Shown here: in pieces, positions 1-7,718 of the stretch
Position numbering within the stretch: position 1 is the stretch's first letter
How the letters are laid out: each line of letters opens with the position of its first letter
Assembly: GCF_003182255.1 (NCBI RefSeq)
Contig: NZ_QGTQ01000009.1
Span: 1-64,000 of the forward strand
DNA length: 64,000 nucleotides
Direction of reading: 5' to 3'
Origin: Paenibacillus cellulosilyticus
GTDB taxonomy: Bacteria; Bacillota; Bacilli; Paenibacillales; Paenibacillaceae
Position numbers and translations under genes: made by a program
Notes under the pieces: generated by a model
Told to the model about the DNA's origin: nothing
Databases searched by the model: none
Seen by the model: only the letters and a program-made list of their open reading frames with translations

Positions 1-498
1 CACAAGGAAAAATCAAAAAGCTGGCAGAATGACATTAGCAAGTTAGACAATTGGCAGTACGATGAAATTCAAGATACATGGACATGTGCGGCTGGACGTC
101 AATTGTTGTATCGCTACGAAAGCAAAGAAAAGACAGAAAGTGGATATGAGATCAGAAGGCGTCACTATCGAAGTGAAAGCTGTGAAGGATGTCCACTCAA
201 GGCGAATTGCACGAAAGCTCAAGGAAACCGAGAAATTAGCGTTAGCTTCCAATACCTGCGCTACAAAGAGCAGGTACGGGAAAAGCTTCGAAGCGAGAAA
301 GGCTACGCGCTATCGGTCAGGCGAATGATCGAGCCAGAGAGTGTTTTCGGGCAAATAAAAAATAACCGAGGATTCCGGCGGTTTCTGCTTCGAGGCTTGC
401 AAAAAGTAAACCTTGAGGTCGGGTGGCTTTCGCTTGCCCATAATCTGCTCAAGAAGGTGGCAGCCGATAGAAAAATAGAAAAGACGGTTCAGGAATGA
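1..498 (+). CDS. IS1182-family transposase, C-terminal part (5' end outside the window)
   Basis: The frame is open from base 1 to a TGA at 496-498, about 165 codons, so only the C-terminal third or so of the protein is present. A Cys cluster (SCEGCPLKANCTK) followed by the EPESVFGQIKNNRGFRRF block is typical of the C-terminal DDE region of IS1182/IS4-like transposases; the E of the EPESVFG block would be the last acidic catalytic residue. Whether the element is intact depends on sequence to the left. An intrinsic terminator and a plausible element end follow within 85 bases. Family assignment is from motif recognition; I am confident it is a transposase and fairly confident of IS1182. Confidence 0.85.
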   Translation, partial: HKEKSKSWQNDISKLDNWQYDEIQDTWTCAAGRQLLYRYESKEKTESGYEIRRRHYRSESCEGCPLKANCTKAQGNREISVSFQYLRYKEQVREKLRSEKGYALSVRRMIEPESVFGQIKNNRGFRRFLLRGLQKVNLEVGWLSLAHNLLKKVAADRKIEKTVQE

Positions 499-515
499 CC
501 ACCCTGAACCGTCTT
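481..515 (+). terminator. Terminator of the transposase gene
   Basis: A perfect 13-base inverted repeat (AAGACGGTTCAGG at 481-493 with its complement at 503-515) overlaps the transposase stop codon and is followed by TTTCTTGCTTTTTT. Confidence 0.8.
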
Positions 516-561
516 TTCTTGCTTTTTTCAATAAATTGGGCTGAATTATAAGTAAGCTGAC

Positions 562-580
562 CTACTTTTGGGACAGCCCC
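562..580 (+). mobile_element. Probable right end of the IS1182-type element
   Basis: About 80 bases after the transposase stop lies CTACTTTTGGGACAGCCCC. Many IS1182-family elements end in a GGGGCTGTCCC-like terminal repeat, so the element probably ends at about 580. The matching left repeat is outside the window, so this is an inference from one end only. Confidence 0.5.
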
Positions 581-786
581 TTGCGTTATTCTGTTGTTTT
601 TACCGTAAAAGAACCCCTCTTCCACTTCGTAGTGTTGAAAAATTTTCAGCCCCATACATGATATTTATCATACTCTCGTCTTGACGTTTATGACTGTGAG
701 CAGCCACAGACCGCTCCTTATAATGTAGATATATAATGACTAGAAGTGACAAATAACGAGCTAGCTTTAATTAGGAGGAAGTCCCC
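581..786 (+). promoter_or_regulatory. Region upstream of des with probable promoter
   Basis: No gene is seen between the IS end and des. A perfect -10 box TATAAT lies at 719-724, but there is no good -35 box 17 bases upstream. The sequence TTGACGTTTATGACTG at 681-696 contains two related TGAC-type half repeats. A strong -10 without a -35 fits a promoter needing an activator; in Bacillus the des promoter is switched on by phosphorylated DesR. Assigning DesR binding to the TGAC repeats is inference. Confidence 0.4.
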
Positions 787-1845
787 TTGGATCCGATGAA
801 CATTGCAGAATTGAAAAAGCAGTCAGCTCCATATGCACGAACGAATATCTCAGCTAGCTTGCGCCAGCTGGCGAATACGCTGCTGCCATTTCTACTGCTG
901 TGGACGGCGGCCTATGCAAGCTTGTCCGTCTCATATTGGCTTACGCTGCCGATTGCGATCGTCGCGGCGAGCTTTTTAATCCGAACGTTTATTATTTTTC
1001 ACGATTGCTGTCATCAGTCGTTCTTCAAGAGCCGTAAGGCAAACGATTGGCTGGGGAACATTACCGGCATTCTGACGCATTTTCCTTACGAGCAATGGAA
1101 GAATGCTCACAATATTCATCATGCGACAAGCGGCAACCTCGATAAACGGGGTGTCGGCGATATGTGGATCTTAACCGTGGAGGAATATATCGCTTCCCCG
1201 GCGCGGACCAAGCTGGCGTATCGGCTTTACCGGAATCCGCTAGTATTCCTGCTGCTGGGTCCTCTGCTCGTCTTTCTTGTTACCTACCGCAAGAACCGCC
1301 CAGGAGCGAAGCGCCGCGAGAAGCTTAATACGTATATGACGAATGTAGCGATTGTGGCCCTCTATGCAGGATTATGCGCGTTGTTAGGGTGGAAAAGCGT
1401 GCTTCTTGTACAAGTTCCGATTCTATGGGTTGCAGGAATGATGGGGATTTGGTTATTCTATGTTCAGCATCAATTCGAGGACTCGTACTTCGAGAATGAC
1501 GATGAGTGGAGCTATGTAAAGGCTGCCGTCGAAGGAAGCTCTTATTATCAATTGCCTCGGCTGCTGCAATGGATTACGGGCAATATCGGCTTCCATCACG
1601 TCCATCACCTGAACCCGAAGGTGCCGAATTACAATTTAGAGAAGACTCATCTGGCAATTCCTCCGCTTCAGAAGGCTGCAACGATCAATATTCGCACCAG
1701 CCTGCAGTCGCTGCGATTCCGGTTATGGGACGAGGACGCGAAGACGTTTATCGGCTTCCGCGAGCTAAGCGATGCAAGAAGGAAGCTGGCTGCGAAGCCG
1801 AAGCTGCCGCTTAACGAGGAGGCTCGGATCGGTCGTACAGGTTGA
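787..1845 (+). CDS. des: Membrane fatty acid desaturase (acyl-lipid delta-5 type)
   Basis: Introduces double bonds into phospholipid acyl chains to restore membrane fluidity after cooling. The three histidine boxes of membrane di-iron desaturases are present: HDCCH at residues 72-76, HNIHH at 108-112 and HHVHH at 270-274. Hydrophobic pairs lie around residues 30-72 and 150-225. The length, 352 residues, matches Bacillus Des as I recall it. The start is TTG at 787, because AGGAGG at 774-779 lies 7 bases before it; the ATG at 796 would be 16 bases away. desK begins 20 bases after the stop and desR follows, the operon order known from Bacillus subtilis, which supports the assignment strongly. 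Confidence 0.95.
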   Translation: MDPMNIAELKKQSAPYARTNISASLRQLANTLLPFLLLWTAAYASLSVSYWLTLPIAIVAASFLIRTFIIFHDCCHQSFFKSRKANDWLGNITGILTHFPYEQWKNAHNIHHATSGNLDKRGVGDMWILTVEEYIASPARTKLAYRLYRNPLVFLLLGPLLVFLVTYRKNRPGAKRREKLNTYMTNVAIVALYAGLCALLGWKSVLLVQVPILWVAGMMGIWLFYVQHQFEDSYFENDDEWSYVKAAVEGSSYYQLPRLLQWITGNIGFHHVHHLNPKVPNYNLEKTHLAIPPLQKAATINIRTSLQSLRFRLWDEDAKTFIGFRELSDARRKLAAKPKLPLNEEARIGRTG

Positions 1846-1865
1846 GTCCCAAAAGGTGGAACAGC

Positions 1866-2990
1866 ATGTTAAAGTGGCGTTCAAATTTGTACAAGACAAC
1901 TGGGCTTAATCCTTTTATATGGGTGATCCTGTTCATTCTGCCCTTCTATTATATTTTCCGCACCTCGACTAGAGCTCATACGGCAGTGGGAATAGGACTA
2001 ATCATCCTATTCTTCGTGTCTTATGTGCTCGTCTTTGTTACTAAAGGGTGGAAGGTCTATGTCTGGTCGGGCGTTCAAATTGCTATCTCTATTGCGATGA
2101 CCGTCTTGTTCGGATTCGTATATTTCTCGCTGCTGCTTACCTTCGTCATCGGGAACATCGTCAGTAAGAAGGGCTTCATTACGCTGTACGTGATTCACCT
2201 TACCATAACGATCATCATTATTGACTATGCCATCATCGTCAAAAATCCGGTCGTTATCAGCCAATTGCCTTTCGTCATGATTTGCTTGATTATGGTCATC
2301 CTGCTCCCCATCTCTAACTATAATCGCAATAAGAACGAGCAGCTGCAGGGTCAGCTGAACGACGCGAACAAACGGATATCGGAATTAGTTAAGCTGGAAG
2401 AGCGCCAACGTATCGCAAGGGATCTGCACGATACGCTCGGTCAGAAGCTTTCGCTGATTGGATTGAAGAGCGATTTGGCCCTTAAGCTGATGAACAAAGA
2501 CTCGGCGCAGTCCATGGTCGAGATGAAGGAAGTCCGTCAGACGGCAAGAAATGCACTGAAGGAAGTCCGTCAGATCGTAACGCAAATGCGCGGCGCGAGG
2601 CTGACCGAAGAGATAGCCCGTATCGAGCAAATGCTCCGAACTGCACGCATCGAGCTGATTGTCGAAGGTGATCTTGAACCGAAGAACCTGTCACTGATGA
2701 ACGAGAACGTGCTCTGCATGTGTTTGAAGGAAGCCGTTACGAACCTCGTGAAGCATAGCGGAGCTTCTATCTGTACAATCACGATCCGACCGGATCGCCT
2801 GGCATTGGTCGTCATAGTCGTGGACAACGGGATCGGAATGTCACAGCCAGCCACCTATTCTAGTGGCAGCGGTCTTATTGGGATGAAGGAACGACTCGAA
2901 TTCATTAATGGGAGCCTGGAGCTGGGTGAAGGTCCGGGTACTGCCCTTATCATGACGATACCTAATACCCAACCAAGAGAGAAGGCTTGA
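1866..2990 (+). CDS. desK: Sensor histidine kinase DesK (membrane thermosensor)
   Basis: Senses membrane thickness or fluidity and controls DesR phosphorylation. The N-terminal half (to about residue 155) has four to five membrane segments; a linker leads to the HisKA_3 dimerisation helix with ERQRIARDLHDTLGQ and an HATPase domain carrying NLVKHSG (N box) and GIGMSQPA and GSGLIGMKERL (G boxes). An upstream TTG at 1842 overlaps the des stop, but AAAGGTGGA at 1853-1860 positions the ATG at 1866. From that Met the phospho-accepting histidine is residue 188, the same number as in B. subtilis DesK. The gene stops 2 bases before the desR start, indicating translational coupling. Confidence 0.93.
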   Translation: MLKWRSNLYKTTGLNPFIWVILFILPFYYIFRTSTRAHTAVGIGLIILFFVSYVLVFVTKGWKVYVWSGVQIAISIAMTVLFGFVYFSLLLTFVIGNIVSKKGFITLYVIHLTITIIIIDYAIIVKNPVVISQLPFVMICLIMVILLPISNYNRNKNEQLQGQLNDANKRISELVKLEERQRIARDLHDTLGQKLSLIGLKSDLALKLMNKDSAQSMVEMKEVRQTARNALKEVRQIVTQMRGARLTEEIARIEQMLRTARIELIVEGDLEPKNLSLMNENVLCMCLKEAVTNLVKHSGASICTITIRPDRLALVVIVVDNGIGMSQPATYSSGSGLIGMKERLEFINGSLELGEGPGTALIMTIPNTQPREKA

Positions 2991-2992
2991 AG

Positions 2993-3598
2993 ATGATTCG
3001 AATCGTAATTGCAGAAGACCAGCGAATGATTCTCGGCGCTCTCGCTGCGTTGCTGGATCTGGAAGATGATATGACGGTCGTCGCAAAAGCAAGCAACGGC
3101 GAGGATGCCGTCAAGCTGGCGCGTCTTCATCAACCGGACGTATGCATCCTCGATATCGAGATGCCGCTCAAGACAGGCTTGGAAGCTGCCGAGGAGCTGT
3201 CCGCCCTGTCGCTGAATTGCAAGGTTGTCATCCTTACGACATTTGCCCGTGCGGGTTATTTCGAGCGAGCGATCAAGGCTGGCGTGCACGGCTATTTGCT
3301 CAAAGACAGTCCAAGCGAGGAGCTCGCGGATTCGGTTCGTACGATCGTGCGTGGTCGGCGTCTTTTCGCTCCAGAATTAATGGATGAGGCGTATGGCGAG
3401 GAGAACCCGCTTACCGAGCGAGAGAAAGCCGTGCTGACGCTTATTGCGGACGGCAAAAGTACGAAGGAAATTTCGGAGGAATTGTACATTACGCCCGGCA
3501 CCATCCGCAATTACATCTCCGTTATTCTCAACAAGCTTGGCGTCGGCAACCGCGTCGAGGCGATCAAGCATTTTAAGGATAAGGGCTGGTTTAAGTAA
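2993..3598 (+). CDS. desR: Response regulator DesR (NarL/FixJ family)
   Basis: When phosphorylated by DesK it activates the desaturase gene. The receiver domain has the acidic pair E8-D9, the phosphoacceptor Asp54 in CILDIEMP and a Lys near residue 103 (YLLKDS). The C-terminal LuxR-type helix-turn-helix reads LTEREKAVLTLIADGKSTKEI. GAGAAGG at 2979-2985 sits 7 bases before the ATG at 2993; the TTG at 2987 is too close to it. Asp54 is also the phosphorylation site in B. subtilis DesR. An intrinsic terminator follows 23 bases after the stop, closing the three-gene operon. Confidence 0.93.
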   Translation: MIRIVIAEDQRMILGALAALLDLEDDMTVVAKASNGEDAVKLARLHQPDVCILDIEMPLKTGLEAAEELSALSLNCKVVILTTFARAGYFERAIKAGVHGYLLKDSPSEELADSVRTIVRGRRLFAPELMDEAYGEENPLTEREKAVLTLIADGKSTKEISEELYITPGTIRNYISVILNKLGVGNRVEAIKHFKDKGWFK

Positions 3599-3620
3599 GC
3601 CGCTACTATAGAGAACAAAC

Positions 3621-3647
3621 GAAGGGCACCCGTCACGGGTGCCCTTC
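3621..3647 (+). terminator. Terminator of the des operon
   Basis: GAAGGGCACCCG (3621-3632), a TCA loop and its exact complement (3636-3647), followed by a T-containing tract (CTCACTTTTATT). It may also end transcripts arriving from the opposite strand. Confidence 0.85.
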
Positions 3648-3653
3648 TCACTT

Positions 3654-3845
3654 TTATTCTATCAAATGCAGCTCTCTGGCACGGACAACAGCCTGACCAC
3701 GCCGTTTGACACCAAGCTTGCCGATAATTCGGGATGAATGCGTCTTAACCGTCGTCTCCGCGATGCCGAACCGATCGGCAATCTCTTTGTTTGACATGCC
3801 ATCTGCAATCGCTGATAAAATTTCAACTTCCCGTTCGGGAGTCGG
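3654..3845 (-). pseudogene. Relic of a LuxR/NarL-family regulator (DNA-binding domain only)
   Basis: Reading the minus strand in the frame that continues past the merR stop codon gives TPEREVEILSAIADG, then MSNKEIADRFGIAETTVKTH and SRIIGKLGVKRRGQAVVRAR, ending at TAA 3654-3656. This is the complete C-terminal helix-turn-helix of a NarL/FixJ response regulator. There is no receiver domain and no start codon: the TGA ending merR (3846-3848) comes two codons before the fragment. The merR gene therefore appears to have replaced the front of an older regulator gene. Confidence 0.75.
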
Positions 3846-4334
3846 TCACTTATCCGTTCCAGCCGACACGGGAAAATAACTTCTCTGACTAGTTGAGAGC
3901 GGCTTTGGTTCGGGTTCTTCCTTCCTGTTGTCGGACAAGCCGTCCTCAATTTCCTCCGAGCAGTCCCGCCGATACTTCCCCTTTTCTAATTTCACGTCGA
4001 TGAAATCGACAACCTGCTGCAGAGAGGCGATTTGGCTGACGATATTTTCTCGGTGACTCTTTAAGAGTTCCACCAGCTCGGGATATTCTGCGGGATCGGC
4101 ATCCGTAGACACCGTCAAAAATGGCCGCATTTCATCCAGCGGCATCCCCGTTTTTTTGAGACAAGATATTAGCAGGATCGTATCGATGTCCTCCTGCCGG
4201 TAGATGCGGTGCCCGTTATCCTTCCGTTCAGCCCGAGGAAGCAGCGCGATCTTCTCATAATAACGAATCGTATCTTCCGATATGTTAGTTTTCTTAGCGG
4301 TTTGCTTTATCGTAAATGTGTGTTCTTCCTTCAT
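3846..4334 (-). CDS. MerR-family transcriptional regulator
   Basis: Controls the divergent SDR gene and probably itself. The N-terminal winged helix-turn-helix reads FTIKQTAKKTNISEDTIRYY and EKIALLPRAERKDNGHRIY; a dimerisation coiled coil follows at about residues 85-125. The last 35 residues are polar and unlike the core. Start chosen at 4334 because GGGAGGG lies 6 bases upstream and because the promoter -10 at 4365-4370 would overlap the alternative ATG at 4373. No cysteine stands out in an effector position, so the inducer cannot be guessed. The stop codon abuts a LuxR relic. Confidence 0.88.
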   Translation of the reverse strand: MKEEHTFTIKQTAKKTNISEDTIRYYEKIALLPRAERKDNGHRIYRQEDIDTILLISCLKKTGMPLDEMRPFLTVSTDADPAEYPELVELLKSHRENIVSQIASLQQVVDFIDVKLEKGKYRRDCSEEIEDGLSDNRKEEPEPKPLSTSQRSYFPVSAGTDK

Positions 4335-4364
4335 CTTATTCCCTCCCAGAAGCTTTTTTTGAGC

Positions 4365-4395
4365 ATTATACATCTTGGTGTTGGCTCCAAGTCAA
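4365..4395 (-). promoter_or_regulatory. merR promoter with 19-base spacer and dyad operator
   Basis: On the minus strand, -35 TTGACT (4390-4395) and -10 TATAAT (4365-4370) are separated by 19 bases, the elongated spacing characteristic of MerR-controlled promoters. The spacer contains the imperfect dyad CTTGGAGCCAACACCAAG. This suggests autoregulation. Confidence 0.7.
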
Positions 4396-4434
4396 GTTGC
4401 TTATCCTGTTGGGCAGAACTTCGTTTTTTCGGGC

Positions 4435-4465
4435 TTGACTTGAAGTCGACTCCAAGTTATAGAGT
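4435..4465 (+). promoter_or_regulatory. SDR promoter with near-perfect MerR operator
   Basis: TTGACT at 4435-4440 is followed by the 20-base near-palindrome ACTTGAAGTCGACTCCAAGT (4438-4457; 18 of 20 positions symmetrical). The -10 is TAGAGT at 4460-4465 with a 19-base spacer, or TATAGA at 4458 with 17. The dyad in the spacer and the sequence shared with the merR promoter make MerR activation likely. Confidence 0.7.
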
Positions 4466-4509
4466 GAGCGTGAACAGGAGAGATATCTAGCTATTGGAGG
4501 AAACATACA

Positions 4510-5370
4510 ATGAATATGGAACAACGTGAAAATATCGCCGCGATTACGGGCGCAAACGCAGGGATCGGGTTGGCATTAACCCATAAATTGCTGTCGGAGG
4601 ACTGGCAAGTGATTGCGCTGAACCGTTCCGACTTTCCGTCAGACGATAAGCGAATCCAAGAAGCAATCATGAGAGGATGGCTCCGCATTTATAAAACGGA
4701 TGATCTTGCCGATTATGCCAGCTTGAAACGGACCCTAGAAGAAATCAAAAGCAAGGAGCAGCGGATCGATATTTTGTTCAACAACGCCGGCGGATCTTTG
4801 TCCGAGCTGAGCTATTCGAAACAAGGACGCGAGTACCATTATGAGCTGATGACGATCGTTCCGTATATCATCCTGATGGAATTGAAGGAACTCATCAAAA
4901 GTGGTCGCTTAAAAACGGTGATCAATACCTCATCATCAGCTCTGAAATTTACGAAAGAGTTTACGATTGAAAACCTGGAGCGTCCCAAAGTCTTCCGCAA
5001 GCTGCTTGGTCCTTATGCCACCTCCAAGCTAGCGCTCTCGCTGTGGACCCAGGCTATTGCGCCGCAGCTTGCCAAAGATGATATCAAGATCCGCAGCGTT
5101 GACCCGGGCAGCAACAATACGTTAAGAAAAGGGAAGAAAACTGGACTTCCCCTAGTGGTTGCCCTGTTGATGAGACTTTTCTTTTCTCCGCCAACCCACG
5201 GCGCCAACAGGCTGTATGAAGGTGCCCTCGGGCAACACCGGAATGAAACCGGCGTGTTTTTGCTGAAAGGTCAAGCTGCACAATTGAAATTTAAAGATCA
5301 AGCACGGCATGTTTTGGAAAGGGTCCATGCGATTTACCAACACGAGTTTTTAGGACGTCGCAAAGGATAA
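4510..5370 (+). CDS. Short-chain dehydrogenase/reductase (SDR)
   Basis: NAD(P)-dependent oxidoreductase with a Rossmann fold. TGANAGIG at residues 13-20 is the cofactor motif, NNAG at 91-94 the structural motif, and serines near 141 with YATSK at 169-173 supply the catalytic Ser-Tyr-Lys. The order of a protochlorophyllide-reductase/retinol-dehydrogenase-like SDR is kept, but the substrate cannot be read from the sequence. GGAGG at 4496-4500 lies 9 bases before the ATG. It is divergent from the MerR gene with operators between, so it is probably induced by the MerR ligand, possibly a reactive aldehyde or similar compound (inference). Confidence 0.88.
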   Translation: MNMEQRENIAAITGANAGIGLALTHKLLSEDWQVIALNRSDFPSDDKRIQEAIMRGWLRIYKTDDLADYASLKRTLEEIKSKEQRIDILFNNAGGSLSELSYSKQGREYHYELMTIVPYIILMELKELIKSGRLKTVINTSSSALKFTKEFTIENLERPKVFRKLLGPYATSKLALSLWTQAIAPQLAKDDIKIRSVDPGSNNTLRKGKKTGLPLVVALLMRLFFSPPTHGANRLYEGALGQHRNETGVFLLKGQAAQLKFKDQARHVLERVHAIYQHEFLGRRKG

Positions 5371-5375
5371 CGCAG

Positions 5376-5747
5376 TTATCCCTCTTTAAAGTAGTGAATC
5401 GGGCGAATCTCAATCCCCCATCCAAACTGCTCGCCTGCACCAACCTGGACGGCCGGATGCAAAGAAGCTATTCGTATTGCTTCCTCCATGTCCTGTGCTT
5501 CTATTAAAAAAGCGCTGCCGATCATTTCCTTCGTTTCGATAAAAGGACCATCCGTCACCTTCACCTTGCCATGCGCCTTCCGTAAGCATTTCGTTTCGGA
5601 GGAAAGACCGGCATCGATATGGACTTGGCCGCTGTTATAGAAGTTCTCTAGGTGAGGCGGACATTCTTGCATGATTGCTTCAATCTCGTCCTTAGGGCGG
5701 GCATCCATTTTTTCAGCATCCAAGTAACCTAAACATAAGAATTTCAT
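5376..5747 (-). CDS. YCII-related (DGPF-domain) protein
   Basis: A 123-residue single-domain protein of the YciI-like fold. It has the opening MKFLCLGYLD, the hallmark VTDGPFIETKEMIGSAFLIE and EEAIRIASLHP near residue 92. Members are often encoded next to sigma factors or oxidoreductases and their function is mostly unknown; some YCII proteins have hydrolase or dehydrochlorinase activity. It converges on the SDR gene with 5 bases between stops. GGAGAC sits close before the ATG on the minus strand. Confidence 0.85.
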   Translation of the reverse strand: MKFLCLGYLDAEKMDARPKDEIEAIMQECPPHLENFYNSGQVHIDAGLSSETKCLRKAHGKVKVTDGPFIETKEMIGSAFLIEAQDMEEAIRIASLHPAVQVGAGEQFGWGIEIRPIHYFKEG

Positions 5748-5993
5748 TGTACATGTCTCCTTTAATGAAGGATTGAAACATCATTTTTGCCTCTATTTTA
5801 ACGACGAACGACTTAAAGCAGAATCGACAGACCTGCAAACTAATGTTTCCTTCAAATATCAGACACAAGAGATACAACGTCCCTCTATTTCTCCTAAGTT
5901 CGGAGCTCTGCTGACAAACCTAATCAAACATGCTAGCATGTTACCTAATGATGACTGACAGATTACGATGCGGAGCATGGAGGAATTGGGATA
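5748..5993. other. Intergenic stretch, no gene supported
   Basis: Upstream of both the YCII gene and the GAF-GGDEF gene, so it should hold divergent promoters. A 61-codon frame at 5773-5958 begins at TTG without a clear ribosome binding site and has no recognisable motif, so it is not called. Confidence 0.4.
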
Positions 5994-7085
5994 GTGTCTG
6001 AGAAGAACCGTCACCTTAAAGTCATAATGGAAGTTCAGCAGCAGATGTTGTTATCTAACTTTGATTTGAAGCAGTTTATGCAGACGATCTGCGATCGGAT
6101 GTGCCAATTAACCGATGCCGACGGTTCTACCATCGAGATGCTGGCGGGCGATGAAATGGTGTATGCCGCTGTCAGCGGCACCTTGCAGCCTCATCTTGGC
6201 ATTCGAATCAAGAAGAACGGCAGCTTGTCGGGTTTGTGCGTAACGGAGAAGGAAATCCTGTATTCGCAGGATACTCAGCAGGACGATCGTGTCGACAAAG
6301 CAGCGACTTTGAAAGTCGGTGCGCGGAGCATGGTCTGCGTTCCTCTATTCGAATCTAGCAACGCCGTCGGCGTGCTGAAGGTCATCTCTGGCCGCCCAAA
6401 TGCTTTCTCCAACCGCGATATCGAGACGCTGCAATTGTTATCGCTCGCCTTGGGCTCGGAGCTTGGCAAGCAAATTAACTACGACGACAAAATTCGGATT
6501 CTGAACGATTACGAGCAATTATTGGTCCAATTGCGAGCCGAAATTGAAAGACGTAAAGAACTAGAGAGCGAGCTTATTCAGCTGACAGAACGCGACATTC
6601 TGACAGGATTGCTGAATCGTCGAGGCTTCAGCGAACGTATCAAAGGCTGGATGAATCGGGCTAGCCGAGAAGAAGGCTTATTCGGTGTGTTCTACCTCGA
6701 TTTGAATAAATTCAAGCAATGCAATGATACGTACGGACATGAGGTCGGTGATCTTGTGCTTGTAGAATTCGCGAATCGCATCAAGAAAGCGGTTCGTGAA
6801 TCCGATCTAATCGCACGCGTAGGCGGCGATGAGTTCGTGGTGGCGGCATGGCTGCAGAACGGCTGCGACGGCTTGATACAGGTTGCCAAACGATTGACCG
6901 CGCAGCTAGAGTCGCCCATGCAGATTAAGGAGCTGCAACTGCCAATGTCCACCAGCGTCGGCTGTACATTATGGGCAGTGGACAAGACGGAGCTCGATCT
7001 TATTCGCGAGGCCGATCAATCGATGTATCTCGCCAAATCTAACGGCACTAACCGGATTGCGGTTAATGGGCAGCTCGTGGAGTAA
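5994..7085 (+). CDS. GAF-domain diguanylate cyclase
   Basis: Predicted cytosolic enzyme making cyclic di-GMP from two GTP. A GAF sensor domain covers about residues 15-160, a short helical linker 165-198, and a GGDEF domain 199-355 starting at DILTGLLNRRGF. The active site GGDEF is intact at 277-281, and RESD at 268-271, five residues before it, is a product-inhibition I-site, so the protein should be active and feedback-controlled. No membrane segment or EAL domain is seen. The GTG start has GGAGG 10 bases upstream. It appears monocistronic; the GAF ligand is unknown. Confidence 0.9.
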   Translation: MSEKNRHLKVIMEVQQQMLLSNFDLKQFMQTICDRMCQLTDADGSTIEMLAGDEMVYAAVSGTLQPHLGIRIKKNGSLSGLCVTEKEILYSQDTQQDDRVDKAATLKVGARSMVCVPLFESSNAVGVLKVISGRPNAFSNRDIETLQLLSLALGSELGKQINYDDKIRILNDYEQLLVQLRAEIERRKELESELIQLTERDILTGLLNRRGFSERIKGWMNRASREEGLFGVFYLDLNKFKQCNDTYGHEVGDLVLVEFANRIKKAVRESDLIARVGGDEFVVAAWLQNGCDGLIQVAKRLTAQLESPMQIKELQLPMSTSVGCTLWAVDKTELDLIREADQSMYLAKSNGTNRIAVNGQLVE

Positions 7086-7141
7086 TAGGAAGTGATATGG
7101 CCATCCTTTGGGGGATGGCCTATTCTTATTCACTCGTTTAT

Positions 7142-7576
7142 TCATACATCCGTGACAAGGCTCTTATCTTCGAATCGCGTAGACAGTACAACTAGCGTTG
7201 AGGAGAAGCCGAAGGTGTTGCAGCGTTCCAGAAAGGTTTCCAAAGTCTCGCTTGTTGCGGTTACAACCTTTAATAAATAGTTATACTCCCCGCTTGTTCG
7301 GTAGAAATCAATGATCTCCGGCGCCGATTCACCAAACGCTTCGAATTCCTTACAGTTATTCGATTTAAACAGAACAAACGCAGTTGTATACTTGCCTAGT
7401 TTAGATGGTGAAAGCACGGCCCTATAGCCCTTAATAACGCCTTGTTCCTCCAGCTTGCGGAGCCGTTCCGTGACGGCCGGCTGTGACATCGCAATGGTTC
7501 GGCTCATCTCAGAAACCGTAATGCGGGCATTCTCATGCATAATTGACAAGATCTGATTGTCTATCTGATCCATCAT
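7142..7576 (-). CDS. Lrp/AsnC-family transcriptional regulator
   Basis: A 144-residue regulator with the N-terminal AsnC helix-turn-helix (DNQILSIMHENARITVSEMS, SQPAVTERLRKLEEQGVI) and a C-terminal RAM effector-binding domain (TAFVLFK through TFLERCNTFG). Such proteins usually respond to amino acids or small ligands and often control the neighbouring divergent gene, here the hydrolase at 7719 (inference). GAGGTG lies 5 bases before the first of two adjacent Met codons. Confidence 0.9.
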   Translation of the reverse strand: MMDQIDNQILSIMHENARITVSEMSRTIAMSQPAVTERLRKLEEQGVIKGYRAVLSPSKLGKYTTAFVLFKSNNCKEFEAFGESAPEIIDFYRTSGEYNYLLKVVTATSETLETFLERCNTFGFSSTLVVLSTRFEDKSLVTDV

Positions 7577-7718
7577 CAGCGCACCTCATTTTTTAAAGTT
7601 AGGTTCCATAAACGACGATAGAATTAAGTTTCCAGACCCGATCCTTCTTCATAATCCTATTTAGATTGTAAGCCAAATTGAATAAAATTCCACTATAACC
7701 AGTAAGGGAGTCGATACG

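Noticed and set aside
681-724. A full sigma-A promoter TTGACG/TATAAT for des
   Set aside because: The two boxes are 32 bases apart, far from the normal 17; only the -10 box is credible.
5773-5958. A 61-codon plus-strand frame between the YCII and GGDEF genes
   Set aside because: It starts with TTG, has no clear ribosome binding site and no recognisable motif; treated as non-coding.
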